From positions 1 through 27,545 of the forward strand of contig JAITWW010000075.1 in NCBI GenBank assembly GCA_031285085.1: a stretch of DNA of 27,545 bases, written 5' to 3'. Below the pieces are notes generated by a model, which was not told the DNA's origin, ran no database searches, and worked only from the letters and a program-made list of their open reading frames with translations. Made by a program: the position numbers and the translations under genes. The stretch comes from Candidatus Methanofilum arcanum. GTDB lineage: Archaea > Halobacteriota > Methanomicrobia > Methanomicrobiales > Methanospirillaceae. Within the stretch, counting starts at the first letter, position 1. Each line of letters begins with the position of its first letter. This document shows positions 7,715 through 15,822 of this stretch, piece by piece.

Positions 7715-9123
7715 CATCTATAAACATACGCACTCTTCTTATTGCAGGAGATAGATCTGGGTCTGGAAAAACAAGTATTACTACTTCAATTGCCGCAGCA
7801 CTCGCAAAAAAATATGTAGTGCAGACATTCAAGGTTGGTATGGATTATATCGATCCTTCATACTTGACCGCTGCAACAGGTCGCCCATGTCGAAACCTCG
7901 ATAGTTTTCTCATGACTGATGAAGAGGTACGAGATGTCTTCACACATGCCTGTGATGGTGCAGATATTGCTCTTATTGAGGGGGTTCGTGGGCTGTACGA
8001 AGGGGCTGATGCCATACTTGATACGGGAAGCACCGCAGGTATTGCAAAGATCCTTGATGTCCCCATTATTCTCGTCATAAATACACGAAGCATTACGCGC
8101 AGTGCAGCAGCACTTGTGATGGGTTTTCAAGCATTTGATCCACAGATTCAGATTGTTGGCGTAATTTTGAATAATGTGCAAGGAAAACACCATATTCAGA
8201 AAACAAAGGAAGCAATTGAACACTTTTGTAACATTCCTGTATTTGGTGCGATTCCTCGAACTGAGACACCAGATCTTGTGATGCGCCACCTTGGTCTTGT
8301 TCCATATGTAGAGGCAGCTGCAACAGATACAGCACTCACGATCTCAGATCTCTCTGCTCGTTTTTTGCCATATCTTCATATCGATGAGATTGAATCGCAT
8401 GCGCGAAAAATATCAGTTCCCATTCCATTGAGCTCAGCTTTTACAGATGGAATCTCAAAAAAATGCGCACACACGCGTATTGCAGTTGCGCATGACAAAG
8501 CATTCAATTTCTACTACCCAGACCTCTTTGACATATTACGAGCGAATGGGGCAGAGATTCAATTTTTTTCTCCATTGCATGATGTTTTTGAAAAGGTTGC
8601 AAACGCTGATGGATTCATCTTTGGCGGGGGGTATCCAGAGTATTATGCTGCTGATCTGGCTAAAAATGAAAGTATGCGGAGGGGATTACAAAGAGCCGCA
8701 AAAATGGGGGTTCCAATCTATGCTGAGTGTGGTGGACTCATCTATCTTGCTTCATCTCTTGAAATTGGAAGTGATTTCCAAGGACTTACACAGGGAGAAA
8801 AGTATTCATTGTGTGATATTGTGCATGGAATTGTTACTATCCCTGTGCAAAGAACTGTGCGGTATGTTGTTGGAGAAACATCAACTCATTGCCCATTTGG
8901 AAAACATCGTATATTTGGTCATGTATTTCATTACTCAGCCATTGAACCCACAGATCCACAGTATGGAATAAAACTTGAAAGAGGAGTTGGAATTGATGGA
9001 TCTCATGATGGGTTGGTTGTTTCTTCTGTAATGGCAGGATATACTCATCTTCATCCAGTGCCATCTATCTCATTTTTTCAGGCATTTATTGAGAGATGTA
9101 AAAGTGCCTCACAAAAACGATGA
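7711..9123 (+). CDS. cfbB: Ni-sirohydrochlorin a,c-diamide synthase
   Basis: Glutamine- and ATP-dependent amidation of the a and c acetates of Ni-sirohydrochlorin. 470 residues in the CbiA/CobB layout: an N-terminal ATP-binding domain with the loop GDRSGSGKTS at 13-22, followed by a class-I glutaminase-like domain with nucleophile C340 in YAECGGLIYLA, a GHVFHYS segment and GYTHLHP near the C-terminus. Cobyrinate a,c-diamide synthase (CbiA) of cobalamin synthesis is nearly identical in architecture; context with cfbA, cfbE and cfbD decides for CfbB. It overlaps cfbD by ATGA and is followed 34 bases later by ilvE on the same strand. Confidence 0.9.
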   Translation: MTSINIRTLLIAGDRSGSGKTSITTSIAAALAKKYVVQTFKVGMDYIDPSYLTAATGRPCRNLDSFLMTDEEVRDVFTHACDGADIALIEGVRGLYEGADAILDTGSTAGIAKILDVPIILVINTRSITRSAAALVMGFQAFDPQIQIVGVILNNVQGKHHIQKTKEAIEHFCNIPVFGAIPRTETPDLVMRHLGLVPYVEAAATDTALTISDLSARFLPYLHIDEIESHARKISVPIPLSSAFTDGISKKCAHTRIAVAHDKAFNFYYPDLFDILRANGAEIQFFSPLHDVFEKVANADGFIFGGGYPEYYAADLAKNESMRRGLQRAAKMGVPIYAECGGLIYLASSLEIGSDFQGLTQGEKYSLCDIVHGIVTIPVQRTVRYVVGETSTHCPFGKHRIFGHVFHYSAIEPTDPQYGIKLERGVGIDGSHDGLVVSSVMAGYTHLHPVPSISFFQAFIERCKSASQKR

Positions 9124-9157
9124 GTTCATCTATTTTTGAGGTAGATAATAATATACT

Positions 9158-10036
9158 ATGGAATCAAGTCTCCAAATCTACCTCGATGGCGCTTTTGTTC
9201 CCAGAGATGAAGCTAAGGTCTCTGTATTTGATCATGGATTTTTATATGGTGATGGCGTATTCGAAGGAATTCGCGCATATAATGGTAAGGTCTTTAGGCT
9301 TGCAGAGCATGTAGATCGACTGTTTGACTCTGCAAAAACAATTGATCTTGAGATTCCGATCACAAAAGAAGAGATGACCAAAATCATTGTTGAAGTTTGC
9401 AAACGAAATAATCTTACAAACTGCTATATTCGCCCGATTGTCTCACGTGGTCCAGGAGATCTGGGCCTTGACCCACGAAAGTGTCCAAAGCCAACGGTTG
9501 TTGTGATTGCAGTTGACTGGGGAGCGATGTATGGTGATCTCTATGAACGTGGTTTGACTGGTGTATGTGTCTCAGTACGTCGAATGCCTGCCGAAGCGAT
9601 GCCTCCGAATGTAAAGAGCTTGAACTATCTTAATAACATTCTTGGAAAGATTGAAGCTAATTACAAAGGTGGAGATGAAGCGATTTTCTTTGATACAAAT
9701 GGCTATATCTCAGAAGGGTCAGGAGATAATATTTTCATCGTGAAAAATGGGAAAATCGTAACACCACCAACATTGAATAGCTTGGACGGAATTACGCGCT
9801 TCGTTGCATTAGAGATTGCAACAACACTTGGAATTGATGTCACTGAACGAAATATAGGATATTTTGATCTTTATGCTGCAGATGAGGTGTTTGTCACAGG
9901 AACTGCCGCAGAGATTGCTCCTATTACAACCATTGATGGAAGAAAGATTGGAACAGGTGTTCCAGGCCCCATCACTCGCCAATTCATGGAAATATTTCAG
10001 ACGATTGTCACACAAGAGGGTACACCAATTCAATAG
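9158..10036 (+). CDS. ilvE: Branched-chain amino acid aminotransferase
   Basis: PLP-dependent fold-type IV transaminase of valine, leucine and isoleucine synthesis, cytoplasmic. 292 residues, typical of the family. DHGFLYGDGVFEGIRAY near 25-41, PRKCPKP near 107 and the PLP lysine K153 in PPNVKSLNYLNN are diagnostic, with EGSGDNIF near the phosphate site. The in-frame ATG at 9158 fits the family N-terminus. It is 34 bases downstream of cfbB and probably cotranscribed with the F430 genes, though a metabolic link is not obvious. D-amino acid aminotransferase and aminodeoxychorismate lyase share the fold, but these motifs fit IlvE best. Confidence 0.93.
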   Translation: MESSLQIYLDGAFVPRDEAKVSVFDHGFLYGDGVFEGIRAYNGKVFRLAEHVDRLFDSAKTIDLEIPITKEEMTKIIVEVCKRNNLTNCYIRPIVSRGPGDLGLDPRKCPKPTVVVIAVDWGAMYGDLYERGLTGVCVSVRRMPAEAMPPNVKSLNYLNNILGKIEANYKGGDEAIFFDTNGYISEGSGDNIFIVKNGKIVTPPTLNSLDGITRFVALEIATTLGIDVTERNIGYFDLYAADEVFVTGTAAEIAPITTIDGRKIGTGVPGPITRQFMEIFQTIVTQEGTPIQ

Positions 10037-10096
10037 CTAGTAGAAACACGATAATGATAATAATATAATAAAGAAAATCTGAAAATCTAAAACAAA

Positions 10097-10105
10097 TCTT
10101 TTTAT
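10097..10105 (+). promoter_or_regulatory. Probable TATA box of the tRNA-Glu pair
   Basis: ATCTTTTTATG-like AT-rich box centred about 36 bases before the first tRNA-Glu, preceded by an A-rich BRE-like stretch (AAAACAA). A start about 25-27 bases downstream would give a short 5' leader for RNase P removal. Confidence 0.4.
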
Positions 10106-10136
10106 GAATGTACTGTTAATATGTTATAGCACAAGT

Positions 10137-10210
10137 GCTGATATAGTGTAGTCCGGCCAATCATTTCGGCCTCTCACGCCGAGGACTGGGGTTCGAATCC
10201 CCATATCAGC
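10137..10210 (+). tRNA. tRNA-Glu (anticodon CTC)
   Basis: 74-nt cloverleaf. The acceptor arms GCTGATA and TATCAGC pair perfectly. The anticodon stem TCGGC/GCCGA (10166-10170, 10178-10182) closes the loop CTCTCAC with CTC at 10173-10175. The T arm contains GGTTCGAATCC. The discriminator base is A at 10211, and CCA is not encoded. Reads GAG codons. Confidence 0.96.
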
Positions 10211-10237
10211 ATTCTGGAGCAGGTAATTATCATTTTC

Positions 10238-10311
10238 GCTGATATAGTGTAGTCCGGCCAATCATTTCGGCCTTTCACGCCGAGGACTGGGGTTCGAATC
10301 CCCATATCAGC
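10238..10311 (+). tRNA. tRNA-Glu (anticodon TTC)
   Basis: Identical to the tRNA-Glu 27 bases upstream except for one base, T instead of C at the wobble position (anticodon TTC at 10274-10276). CCA is not encoded; the next base is A. A seven-T run follows at 10313-10319. This is evidently a tandem duplication that split the two glutamate codons. Confidence 0.96.
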
Positions 10312-10312
10312 A

Positions 10313-10319
10313 TTTTTTT
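10313..10319 (+). terminator. Oligo-T terminator after tRNA-Glu
   Basis: Seven consecutive T two bases after the tRNA 3' end, the usual form of intrinsic termination in archaea. Confidence 0.6.
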
Positions 10320-10455
10320 CTCTCATAATTGAAATGAGAGATAACTTTTAAATCTCTAAAAACAGCGTGCTATTTCTTGTATGTTCCTTTTGTACTATGT
10401 ACACATAGTGAGATAAAAGGAAAAAGTGAAAGTACATTGATAGAAAACGATATTG

Positions 10456-10473
10456 AAAAAATGACGCCAAAAA
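10456..10473 (-). terminator. Oligo-T terminator after tRNA-Lys
   Basis: On the minus strand the tRNA-Lys is followed within 24 bases by a five-T run and then a six-T run (A runs at 10469-10473 and 10456-10461 on the plus strand). Confidence 0.5.
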
Positions 10474-10479
10474 GAAGAC

Positions 10480-10551
10480 GGGCCTGAAGGGATTCGAACC
10501 CCTGACCTACAGATTAAGAGTCTGTCGCTCTGCCAGCTAAGCTACAAGCCC
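10480..10551 (-). tRNA. tRNA-Lys (anticodon CTT)
   Basis: 72 nt without the discriminator. The acceptor arms GGGCTTG and CAGGCCC pair with one G-T wobble. The anticodon stem ACAGA/TCTGT closes the loop CTCTTAA with anticodon CTT. The T arm holds GGTTCGAATCC. The discriminator is G (complement of 10479), and CCA is not encoded. It is on the strand opposite to the two tRNA-Glu genes. Confidence 0.95.
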
Positions 10552-10646
10552 ACTACATTAAATCGTTGCACTACATTGTTATCTCCCCTCACATAAAAAC
10601 ATATCCTCAACTCATTTTTACCTCTGGATGACAAATAATACAACAT

Positions 10647-12104
10647 ATGCAAGAGGCAGTGTCACAGGAGGCGGGGTCGTTTTCCTGTCTCGTATGTGGA
10701 TGTGGAAGTGTTGGGTTTCTTATACTTGAACGATTACGACGTGAACATATCACATTTACCTGTCTAGATAATGATCCTGCAAGGGTAAAGGAGCTTCGCG
10801 AGCAGAACTATGAAGCACTCTGTATTGATATTATAGACAAAGAGAGGCTTTCTGGACTTGGATGGTTTAATGTTGTTTTTTTCGTAAGTGATAGTCATGA
10901 GGTAAATCTGTCAGGAGTATTATGGGCACGAAAGGCACTCCCCTCTGCACATGTTATTGCCCGGGCAAATGATCCAATAAATAAAGTAGACCTTCTGGAA
11001 GCAGGAGCTGACTTTGTCATCTATCCTCAAGAGATCATTGCAAACACTGCATATTCCAGCCTTGAACAGCTGAGGTGTAGTGGAAACAGCTCAAAACTCA
11101 TCCATATCTTGGAGCAATGGACTGGAACTCTTGGTATTGTGCTGCATACAAATCCAGATCCTGATGGAATCTCTTGTGGTTTAGCCCTCGCGGAATTAGC
11201 ACATATTGCAAACCCAGATTTACATGTCCAGTTGTTGTATGACGGTGTTATTGGTTATCAGGAAAACAGAGCACTTGTGAACATCTTAGAGCTGAAGCTG
11301 GAACGGTTGACACCAAAAAGCCTCACACAGTGTGAATATATTGCACTTGTGGATAGTGGAGGGCCAGGGATCAATAATGGTCTTTCGCGAGATACTCCTG
11401 TACATATTATCATTGATCATCATAATGAACAACAGATTAGCCAAAATGCAGCATTTATTGATATTCGTCCGAGATATGGTGCATGTGCAAGTATTCTGAC
11501 TGAGTACATAAAGGCGTTAAATATTACTCCAGATCCTAAGTTGGCAACAGCATTGCTGTATGGAATTAGGACGGATACAAAGGATTTTCACCGCAACCTT
11601 TCGCCAAATGATCTCATGAATGCAGCATTTTTACTTCAGTACGCAGATGCTGAACTTTTGGAAAAGATCATGTTTCCACAGTATTCATATGAGACTATGG
11701 ATATTTTGGGTCACGCAATATTACATCGAAAAACGAGAAGTGGGTACTTATTTTCAAATGTTGGCTATGTACGAAATCGAGATGCATTACCTCAAGCCGC
11801 TGATATGTTATTGAGTCTTGAAGGAATCAGCACTGCTATTGTGTATGGCATTACTGATGAAGCAATTATTATGTCTGGGCGCAATAGAGATGTGCGGCTA
11901 AACCTTGGGACTGTTATGTCTGAAACATTTGGAGCTATTGGTGATGCAGGTGGTCATGCAACAATGGCTGCAGCTTCAATTCCCCTTTCAATCTTTTCCT
12001 TGGTTCGTGATAAAGAGGTTTTATTGGATCTTGTAATTGAACCACTGTTGCAGAACCTCTATCGACAGATTGGATTGTTAGAAGAGAATGTTGAGCAAAA
12101 ATGA
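10647..12104 (+). CDS. RCK_N (TrkA-N) - DHH/DHHA1 phosphoesterase fusion
   Basis: 485 residues in two parts. Residues 12-135 are a Rossmann RCK_N/TrkA-N domain with the nucleotide loop GCGSVG at 18-23 and an acidic residue ending the second strand (LDND). Residues 160-485 are a DHH-DHHA1 phosphoesterase: HTNPDPDG at 167-174, DSG at 236-238, DHH at 257-259 and GGHATMAAAS from 435, the full set of metal and substrate motifs. DHH-DHHA1 enzymes hydrolyse short RNAs, pAp or cyclic di-AMP. Known cyclic di-AMP phosphodiesterases belong to this superfamily, and RCK proteins control potassium transport, so a role in c-di-AMP or potassium signalling is a reasonable guess but not shown. Its TGA overlaps the mptE ATG, so the two are cotranslated. 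The start at 10647 leaves 11 residues before the first beta strand. Confidence 0.85.
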   Translation: MQEAVSQEAGSFSCLVCGCGSVGFLILERLRREHITFTCLDNDPARVKELREQNYEALCIDIIDKERLSGLGWFNVVFFVSDSHEVNLSGVLWARKALPSAHVIARANDPINKVDLLEAGADFVIYPQEIIANTAYSSLEQLRCSGNSSKLIHILEQWTGTLGIVLHTNPDPDGISCGLALAELAHIANPDLHVQLLYDGVIGYQENRALVNILELKLERLTPKSLTQCEYIALVDSGGPGINNGLSRDTPVHIIIDHHNEQQISQNAAFIDIRPRYGACASILTEYIKALNITPDPKLATALLYGIRTDTKDFHRNLSPNDLMNAAFLLQYADAELLEKIMFPQYSYETMDILGHAILHRKTRSGYLFSNVGYVRNRDALPQAADMLLSLEGISTAIVYGITDEAIIMSGRNRDVRLNLGTVMSETFGAIGDAGGHATMAAASIPLSIFSLVRDKEVLLDLVIEPLLQNLYRQIGLLEENVEQK

Positions 12105-12757
12105 AGTTTGAAGAGTGGGATCCACTATACACCGAAATTCTTTCATATTTTTCATTTTCTCGCGCTGATGATGAAAGATCAGCCAAGCTTCTTGCATCAC
12201 TTGTAGAGCAGGATGCTCTTTTAGAAGCGAAAAGACTGATCAAAACTAGAGAACAGATAGTTGTCTGTGGAAATGCTCCATGTTTGCAAGATGAATTACA
12301 TGCTCTGGAGTTGTCAGATTCAAGCAGAGAGAAGTTGATTCTCATTGCAGCAGATGGAGCATCACTTGTTCTTCACAGAGAGTGTTTGACACCTGATATT
12401 ATTGTAACAGATCTTGATGGAATATATGATGCAAGAGAGATAATATACTCCATGAATCGGAATGGAACCATTCTTGTTATTCATGCTCATGGAGATAATA
12501 CTCATTTCATTCAATCATTTGTTCCTTTCTGTGCAGGGCCGGTTATTTGCACAACTCAGGCGGAGCCATTTTCTCATGTGTATAATTTTGGAGGGTTCAG
12601 TGATGGAGATCGGGCAGTGTTTTTTGCACATGCGCTTGGAGCGATGAAGGTTACACTATGTGGGTTTGATCTTGATGATGAGAAGGTAGATCCAATAAAG
12701 CGTGGGAAGCTTCTCTGGGCACGGCGCCTGCTTGGCATGCTTGGATATTCTATATAA
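12101..12757 (+). CDS. mptE: 6-hydroxymethyl-7,8-dihydropterin pyrophosphokinase, archaeal MptE type
   Basis: Transfers pyrophosphate from ATP to 6-hydroxymethyl-7,8-dihydropterin in tetrahydromethanopterin synthesis; cytoplasmic. 218 residues of the DUF115 family, unrelated to bacterial FolK. Visible family motifs are VVCGNAPCL near 51-59, IAADGASLVL followed by PDIIVTDLDG, VIHAHGDN, GGFSDGDRAVFFA and LCGFDLDD. It overlaps the upstream RCK_N-DHH gene by ATGA and is followed by a short gap and a converging glycosyltransferase gene. DUF115 also occurs in glycosyltransferase-like proteins, but the length and these motifs match MptE. Confidence 0.88.
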   Translation: MKFEEWDPLYTEILSYFSFSRADDERSAKLLASLVEQDALLEAKRLIKTREQIVVCGNAPCLQDELHALELSDSSREKLILIAADGASLVLHRECLTPDIIVTDLDGIYDAREIIYSMNRNGTILVIHAHGDNTHFIQSFVPFCAGPVICTTQAEPFSHVYNFGGFSDGDRAVFFAHALGAMKVTLCGFDLDDEKVDPIKRGKLLWARRLLGMLGYSI

Positions 12758-12822
12758 ATAAATATATTAAAAACAAATTGTTAAATCTGATGTTGACAAA
12801 ATGAGAGTGAATTCTCACTGCA

Positions 12823-13755
12823 CTAGTTCTTTTTCTCGTTTAAAGAAAATATCCTCTCTTCAATTCGATCCAACTTCTTGGTAAGATAATCTACTACAAG
12901 GCCAATGGAGAAGATCTGTATACCAAGCAACACTGAGAAAATAGCAATCATTGGAAAATACTCATGATTGAGGTGGTACACAGAAAAGCGTTCATATAAA
13001 CTATATAATCCAAATAAAAGACCGATAATTACAAAGGAAATACTAGGGGCTAAAATCATCTTCCCAAGGGGCGAGGTCTCGTTCCAAGCAATCGAAACAA
13101 GTCCACGAAGCATTCGAGTGCCATCACGGATGGGATGTAGCTTTGAGACGCCAACGCGTTCTCTGTACACAATTGGAATTTCAATAATTGTGTACCCAAG
13201 TTTTGCAGCACGAACAGTCATTTTCGTCTCAAACTCAAGGCTTTTTGCGGTGACATCAAGCATAGGTATCCTATCTTTGAACATTGCTCGATATCCTGTC
13301 TGAGCATCCTGGATTATTTTGCCACTGATATACCCTGCAAGACTTGAAAAGATAGTATTTCCAATTCTATTGAATAGGGGAATATTTTTTCGATCTTCAA
13401 GACGTGCCCCAAGAACAAGATCTGCTTTTCCTTCCTTTAGGATTCTCACCATTTCAGGTACATAACACGCAGGATAGGTACAATCAGCATCAGTAAAAAC
13501 AATAATATCACCAGAGGCATGTGAAACACCTGTGCGTAATGCCCCAACTTTACCTTGATTTTTGGCATGTTGATAGACTTTGACTTTGGCATCAACACGA
13601 GTACAAGCCCGCACATATGTCTCATCAGATGAGCCATCATCCACAACAATGATCTCATCAACATAGGGATAGTACTCATCAATTACAGGGAGAATAGCCT
13701 CTTGTTCATTGTATGCAGGAACAATAAGGGATATAGATGCAAAATCTCTCTCCAT
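12823..13755 (-). CDS. GT2 glycosyltransferase, dolichyl-phosphate-sugar synthase type
   Basis: 310 residues. A cytoplasmic GT-A domain fills residues 7-225 with VPAYNEQEA near 12-20, VDDGSSD at 38-44 and the metal-binding DAD at 89-91. Two hydrophobic membrane helices near 235-255 and 265-290 and a charged tail follow. The architecture fits enzymes that charge dolichyl phosphate with a sugar from a nucleotide sugar, such as DPMS, AglJ or GtrB types. It is the last gene of the galU-epimerase-GT2 run, 3 bases after the epimerase stop, with the ribosome site GGAGATGAG inside the epimerase's last codons. The sugar cannot be predicted. Confidence 0.85.
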   Translation of the reverse strand: MERDFASISLIVPAYNEQEAILPVIDEYYPYVDEIIVVDDGSSDETYVRACTRVDAKVKVYQHAKNQGKVGALRTGVSHASGDIIVFTDADCTYPACYVPEMVRILKEGKADLVLGARLEDRKNIPLFNRIGNTIFSSLAGYISGKIIQDAQTGYRAMFKDRIPMLDVTAKSLEFETKMTVRAAKLGYTIIEIPIVYRERVGVSKLHPIRDGTRMLRGLVSIAWNETSPLGKMILAPSISFVIIGLLFGLYSLYERFSVYHLNHEYFPMIAIFSVLLGIQIFSIGLVVDYLTKKLDRIEERIFSLNEKKN

Positions 13756-13758
13756 ATC

Positions 13759-14790
13759 TCACTCATCTCCTTGGAACTTCAAAGAATCACATACACGGCG
13801 CAGTCCACTTTTTAAGGAGATCCGTGGACTCCACTCAAGAAGCTCTCTTGCTTTTGTAATATCTGGAACACGACGAGTGGGATCATCGGGAGGGAGAGGC
13901 TCAAATACACATGATGATTTTGAATGTGTTATGTGAATGATATGATCTGCAAGCTCTTGAATTGTTATCTCCATCGGGTTTCCGAGATTAACAACTTCTC
14001 CACGTGCAGCAGGAATAGTGCACAATCTGAGCAGCCCTTCAATCTGATCCGTCACATAGCAAAAACTTCGTGTCTGAGTACCATCGCCAAAGATGGTGAT
14101 TGACTTCCCATGCAATGCTTGATCCATAAACCTTGGAATGACTCTCCCATATAATCCATCTGCTCGCATTCGTGGACCATAGGTATTAAAAATTCGTGCA
14201 ATCCTCACATCGATCTCATGTTGACGAAAATATGCCATGCACAAAGCCTCACCGGCACGCTTAGCCTCATCATAGCAACCACGAATGCCAAGTACATTCA
14301 CATTGCCTCGGTACGTCTCAGGAGTTGGAAAGAGCTGAGCCTCACCATAGATCTCACTTGTAGAGGTAAAAAGAAATCGTGCCCCATGACGCTTGGCAAT
14401 GCCTAGAGCATTCATTGTTCCAAGGGTATTTGATTTCATAATTTGGATTGGATATGGTACAAATTCAAATGGAGAAGCCCGTGAAGCCAAGTGCATGACG
14501 CAATCTACAGGAGAAACAAAGTCAATTGATTTTGATATATCATGGTTTAAAAAGGTGAACTGATCATTTCCAACAGATTTTAAGTGTTCCACTGCCTGAA
14601 TCGTACCACTCGCAAAGTTGTCAATACCTATTACCGTACCTCCCATGGTAAGGATAGATTCTGCAAGCCAGGAACCTAAAAAACCTGCAACTCCTGTGAT
14701 CAGTACTCGCTGTCCATCAAAGGAGAAAGGGAGGTGTTTGATAATCTGATCAATATCATCTCTATTTTGATTATTTTTATATGGTATCAT
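13759..14790 (-). CDS. NAD-dependent epimerase/dehydratase, UDP-glucuronate decarboxylase-like
   Basis: Extended short-chain dehydrogenase acting on a nucleotide sugar. From the ATG at 14790 (343 residues) the NAD loop TGVAGFLG is at 32-39, TSTSEIYG at 142-149 supplies the catalytic Ser/Thr, and YDEAK at 173-177 the Tyr and Lys. FNTYGPRMR and FGDGTQTRSFCYV follow. SEIYG with a downstream PETYRGNVN and CYDEAKR closely follow the UDP-glucuronate decarboxylase (UXS) pattern, which makes UDP-xylose; UDP-glucose 4-epimerases normally have shorter spacing there. A longer frame to 14844 would overlap galU by 41 bases and lacks conserved residues. No UDP-glucose dehydrogenase, needed to make UDP-glucuronate, is nearby, so substrate is inference. 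Confidence 0.85.
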   Translation of the reverse strand: MIPYKNNQNRDDIDQIIKHLPFSFDGQRVLITGVAGFLGSWLAESILTMGGTVIGIDNFASGTIQAVEHLKSVGNDQFTFLNHDISKSIDFVSPVDCVMHLASRASPFEFVPYPIQIMKSNTLGTMNALGIAKRHGARFLFTSTSEIYGEAQLFPTPETYRGNVNVLGIRGCYDEAKRAGEALCMAYFRQHEIDVRIARIFNTYGPRMRADGLYGRVIPRFMDQALHGKSITIFGDGTQTRSFCYVTDQIEGLLRLCTIPAARGEVVNLGNPMEITIQELADHIIHITHSKSSCVFEPLPPDDPTRRVPDITKARELLEWSPRISLKSGLRRVCDSLKFQGDE

Positions 14791-14803
14791 AGATATCTTG
14801 AAC

Positions 14804-15667
14804 TCATCTTTTAGATATGAATGCCTCAGAGATAATACTCCCAAATACTGGGTGCATCATAGTAAGTTCAATGTTTGATCGCATCCATCCAGGCTTATCA
14901 CCAATATCATATCTCGTACATTTCGTTATAATGCCAAGAGGGTTTTTGAGCTTGCGAAGGGTATCAGTCAGCTGGATCTCTCCATTATAACCTGGCTTTG
15001 CCTCAGCAAGGAGCGAGAAAATATCAGGGGTAAGAAGATATCTCCCAATAGCGCCAAGGCGAGATGGAGCAGCAGCAAGAGATGGTTTTTCAATAATATC
15101 AGTGATCTCATAGGTACTATCATCTATTTTTTGTGCTGCAATAATGCCATAATCAGATATCTTTTCATCAGGAACCTCCTCAACAACAATGACAGAACTC
15201 TGGAATTTGTGATATACATCTATCATCTGTTTTGTACACTCAGCTTCTCCATTGTGTGGTACACAGATGGTATCGCCAAGTAACACAGCAAATGGTTCAT
15301 CACGGCAATGGTATCGCGCATGGAAAATTGCGTCTCCAAGCCCTTTCTGCTCTTTTTGTCGAATATAATGAATGTTTGCAAGATCTTTGAGAGCTTCATA
15401 TTCATGGGCAATGTTTGCACTTGAGCCAGTACGCAGATGAAGATCAAGCTCAAGGGAAGCATCAAAATGATCTTCAATAGCGCGTTTGTTACGTCCAGTA
15501 ATAATAAGGATATCATCACAACCAGAACGTACCGCTTCTTCAACAACATATTGAATTACAGGCTTGTCAACGACAGGCAACATCTCTTTTGGTTGTGCTT
15601 TCGTCATTGGAAGGAAACGCGTGCCCCACCCAGCAGCGGGAATAACAGCTTTTGTGATGGATGTCAT
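14804..15667 (-). CDS. galU: UTP-glucose-1-phosphate uridylyltransferase
   Basis: Forms UDP-glucose from UTP and glucose 1-phosphate. 287 residues, normal for the GalU family. The nucleotide loop AAGWGTRFLP is at 12-21 with KEMLPVVDKPVIQYVV after it; GLGDAI, LLGDT and IIEKP segments follow in order. It is the first gene of a three-gene minus-strand run, ending 13 bases before the epimerase, and supplies the activated sugar for it. A related activity on another sugar phosphate (for example dTTP-dependent RmlA) is less likely, given the GalU-type motifs. Confidence 0.92.
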   Translation of the reverse strand: MTSITKAVIPAAGWGTRFLPMTKAQPKEMLPVVDKPVIQYVVEEAVRSGCDDILIITGRNKRAIEDHFDASLELDLHLRTGSSANIAHEYEALKDLANIHYIRQKEQKGLGDAIFHARYHCRDEPFAVLLGDTICVPHNGEAECTKQMIDVYHKFQSSVIVVEEVPDEKISDYGIIAAQKIDDSTYEITDIIEKPSLAAAPSRLGAIGRYLLTPDIFSLLAEAKPGYNGEIQLTDTLRKLKNPLGIITKCTRYDIGDKPGWMRSNIELTMMHPVFGSIISEAFISKR

Positions 15668-15701
15668 GGATACCTTTTTAGTTTTTATATGGGCTTCTAG
15701 C

Positions 15702-15712
15702 CTCTATATACA
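15702..15712 (-). promoter_or_regulatory. Probable TATA box of the galU operon
   Basis: On the minus strand GTATATAGAGG lies about 35-45 bases before the galU ATG and would give a start site near 15680. The leader would be short and contains AAGGTAT as a weak ribosome site directly before the ATG. Pattern match only. Confidence 0.35.
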
Positions 15713-15773
15713 TGATTGAAATGAAGTGGATTGGCCTACCCATCACGTAGGTGCACATAGGAAGTATTTGATG

Positions 15774-15782
15774 GAAAAAAAC
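15774..15782 (-). terminator. Oligo-T terminator after the Agl23-like gene
   Basis: Seven consecutive T on the minus strand (A run at 15775-15781), about 40 bases past the stop of the Agl23-like gene. Together with the TATA-like box between this point and galU it suggests that the sugar operon is transcribed separately. Confidence 0.45.
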
Positions 15783-15822
15783 AATATTGGATAGTCAATA
15801 AGAGAAGATGTGAATGTACTCA

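Noticed and set aside
7711..9123. cfbB read as cobyrinate a,c-diamide synthase (cbiA)
   Set aside because: The architecture cannot separate the two, but tight coupling with cfbA, cfbE and cfbD, and no other cobalamin gene in the window, favour the F430 enzyme.
10137..10311. tRNA-Glu pair considered as attachment sites of an integrated element
   Set aside because: The repeats are two complete, functional-looking tRNA genes only 27 bp apart, and no integrase or foreign DNA lies between or beside them.
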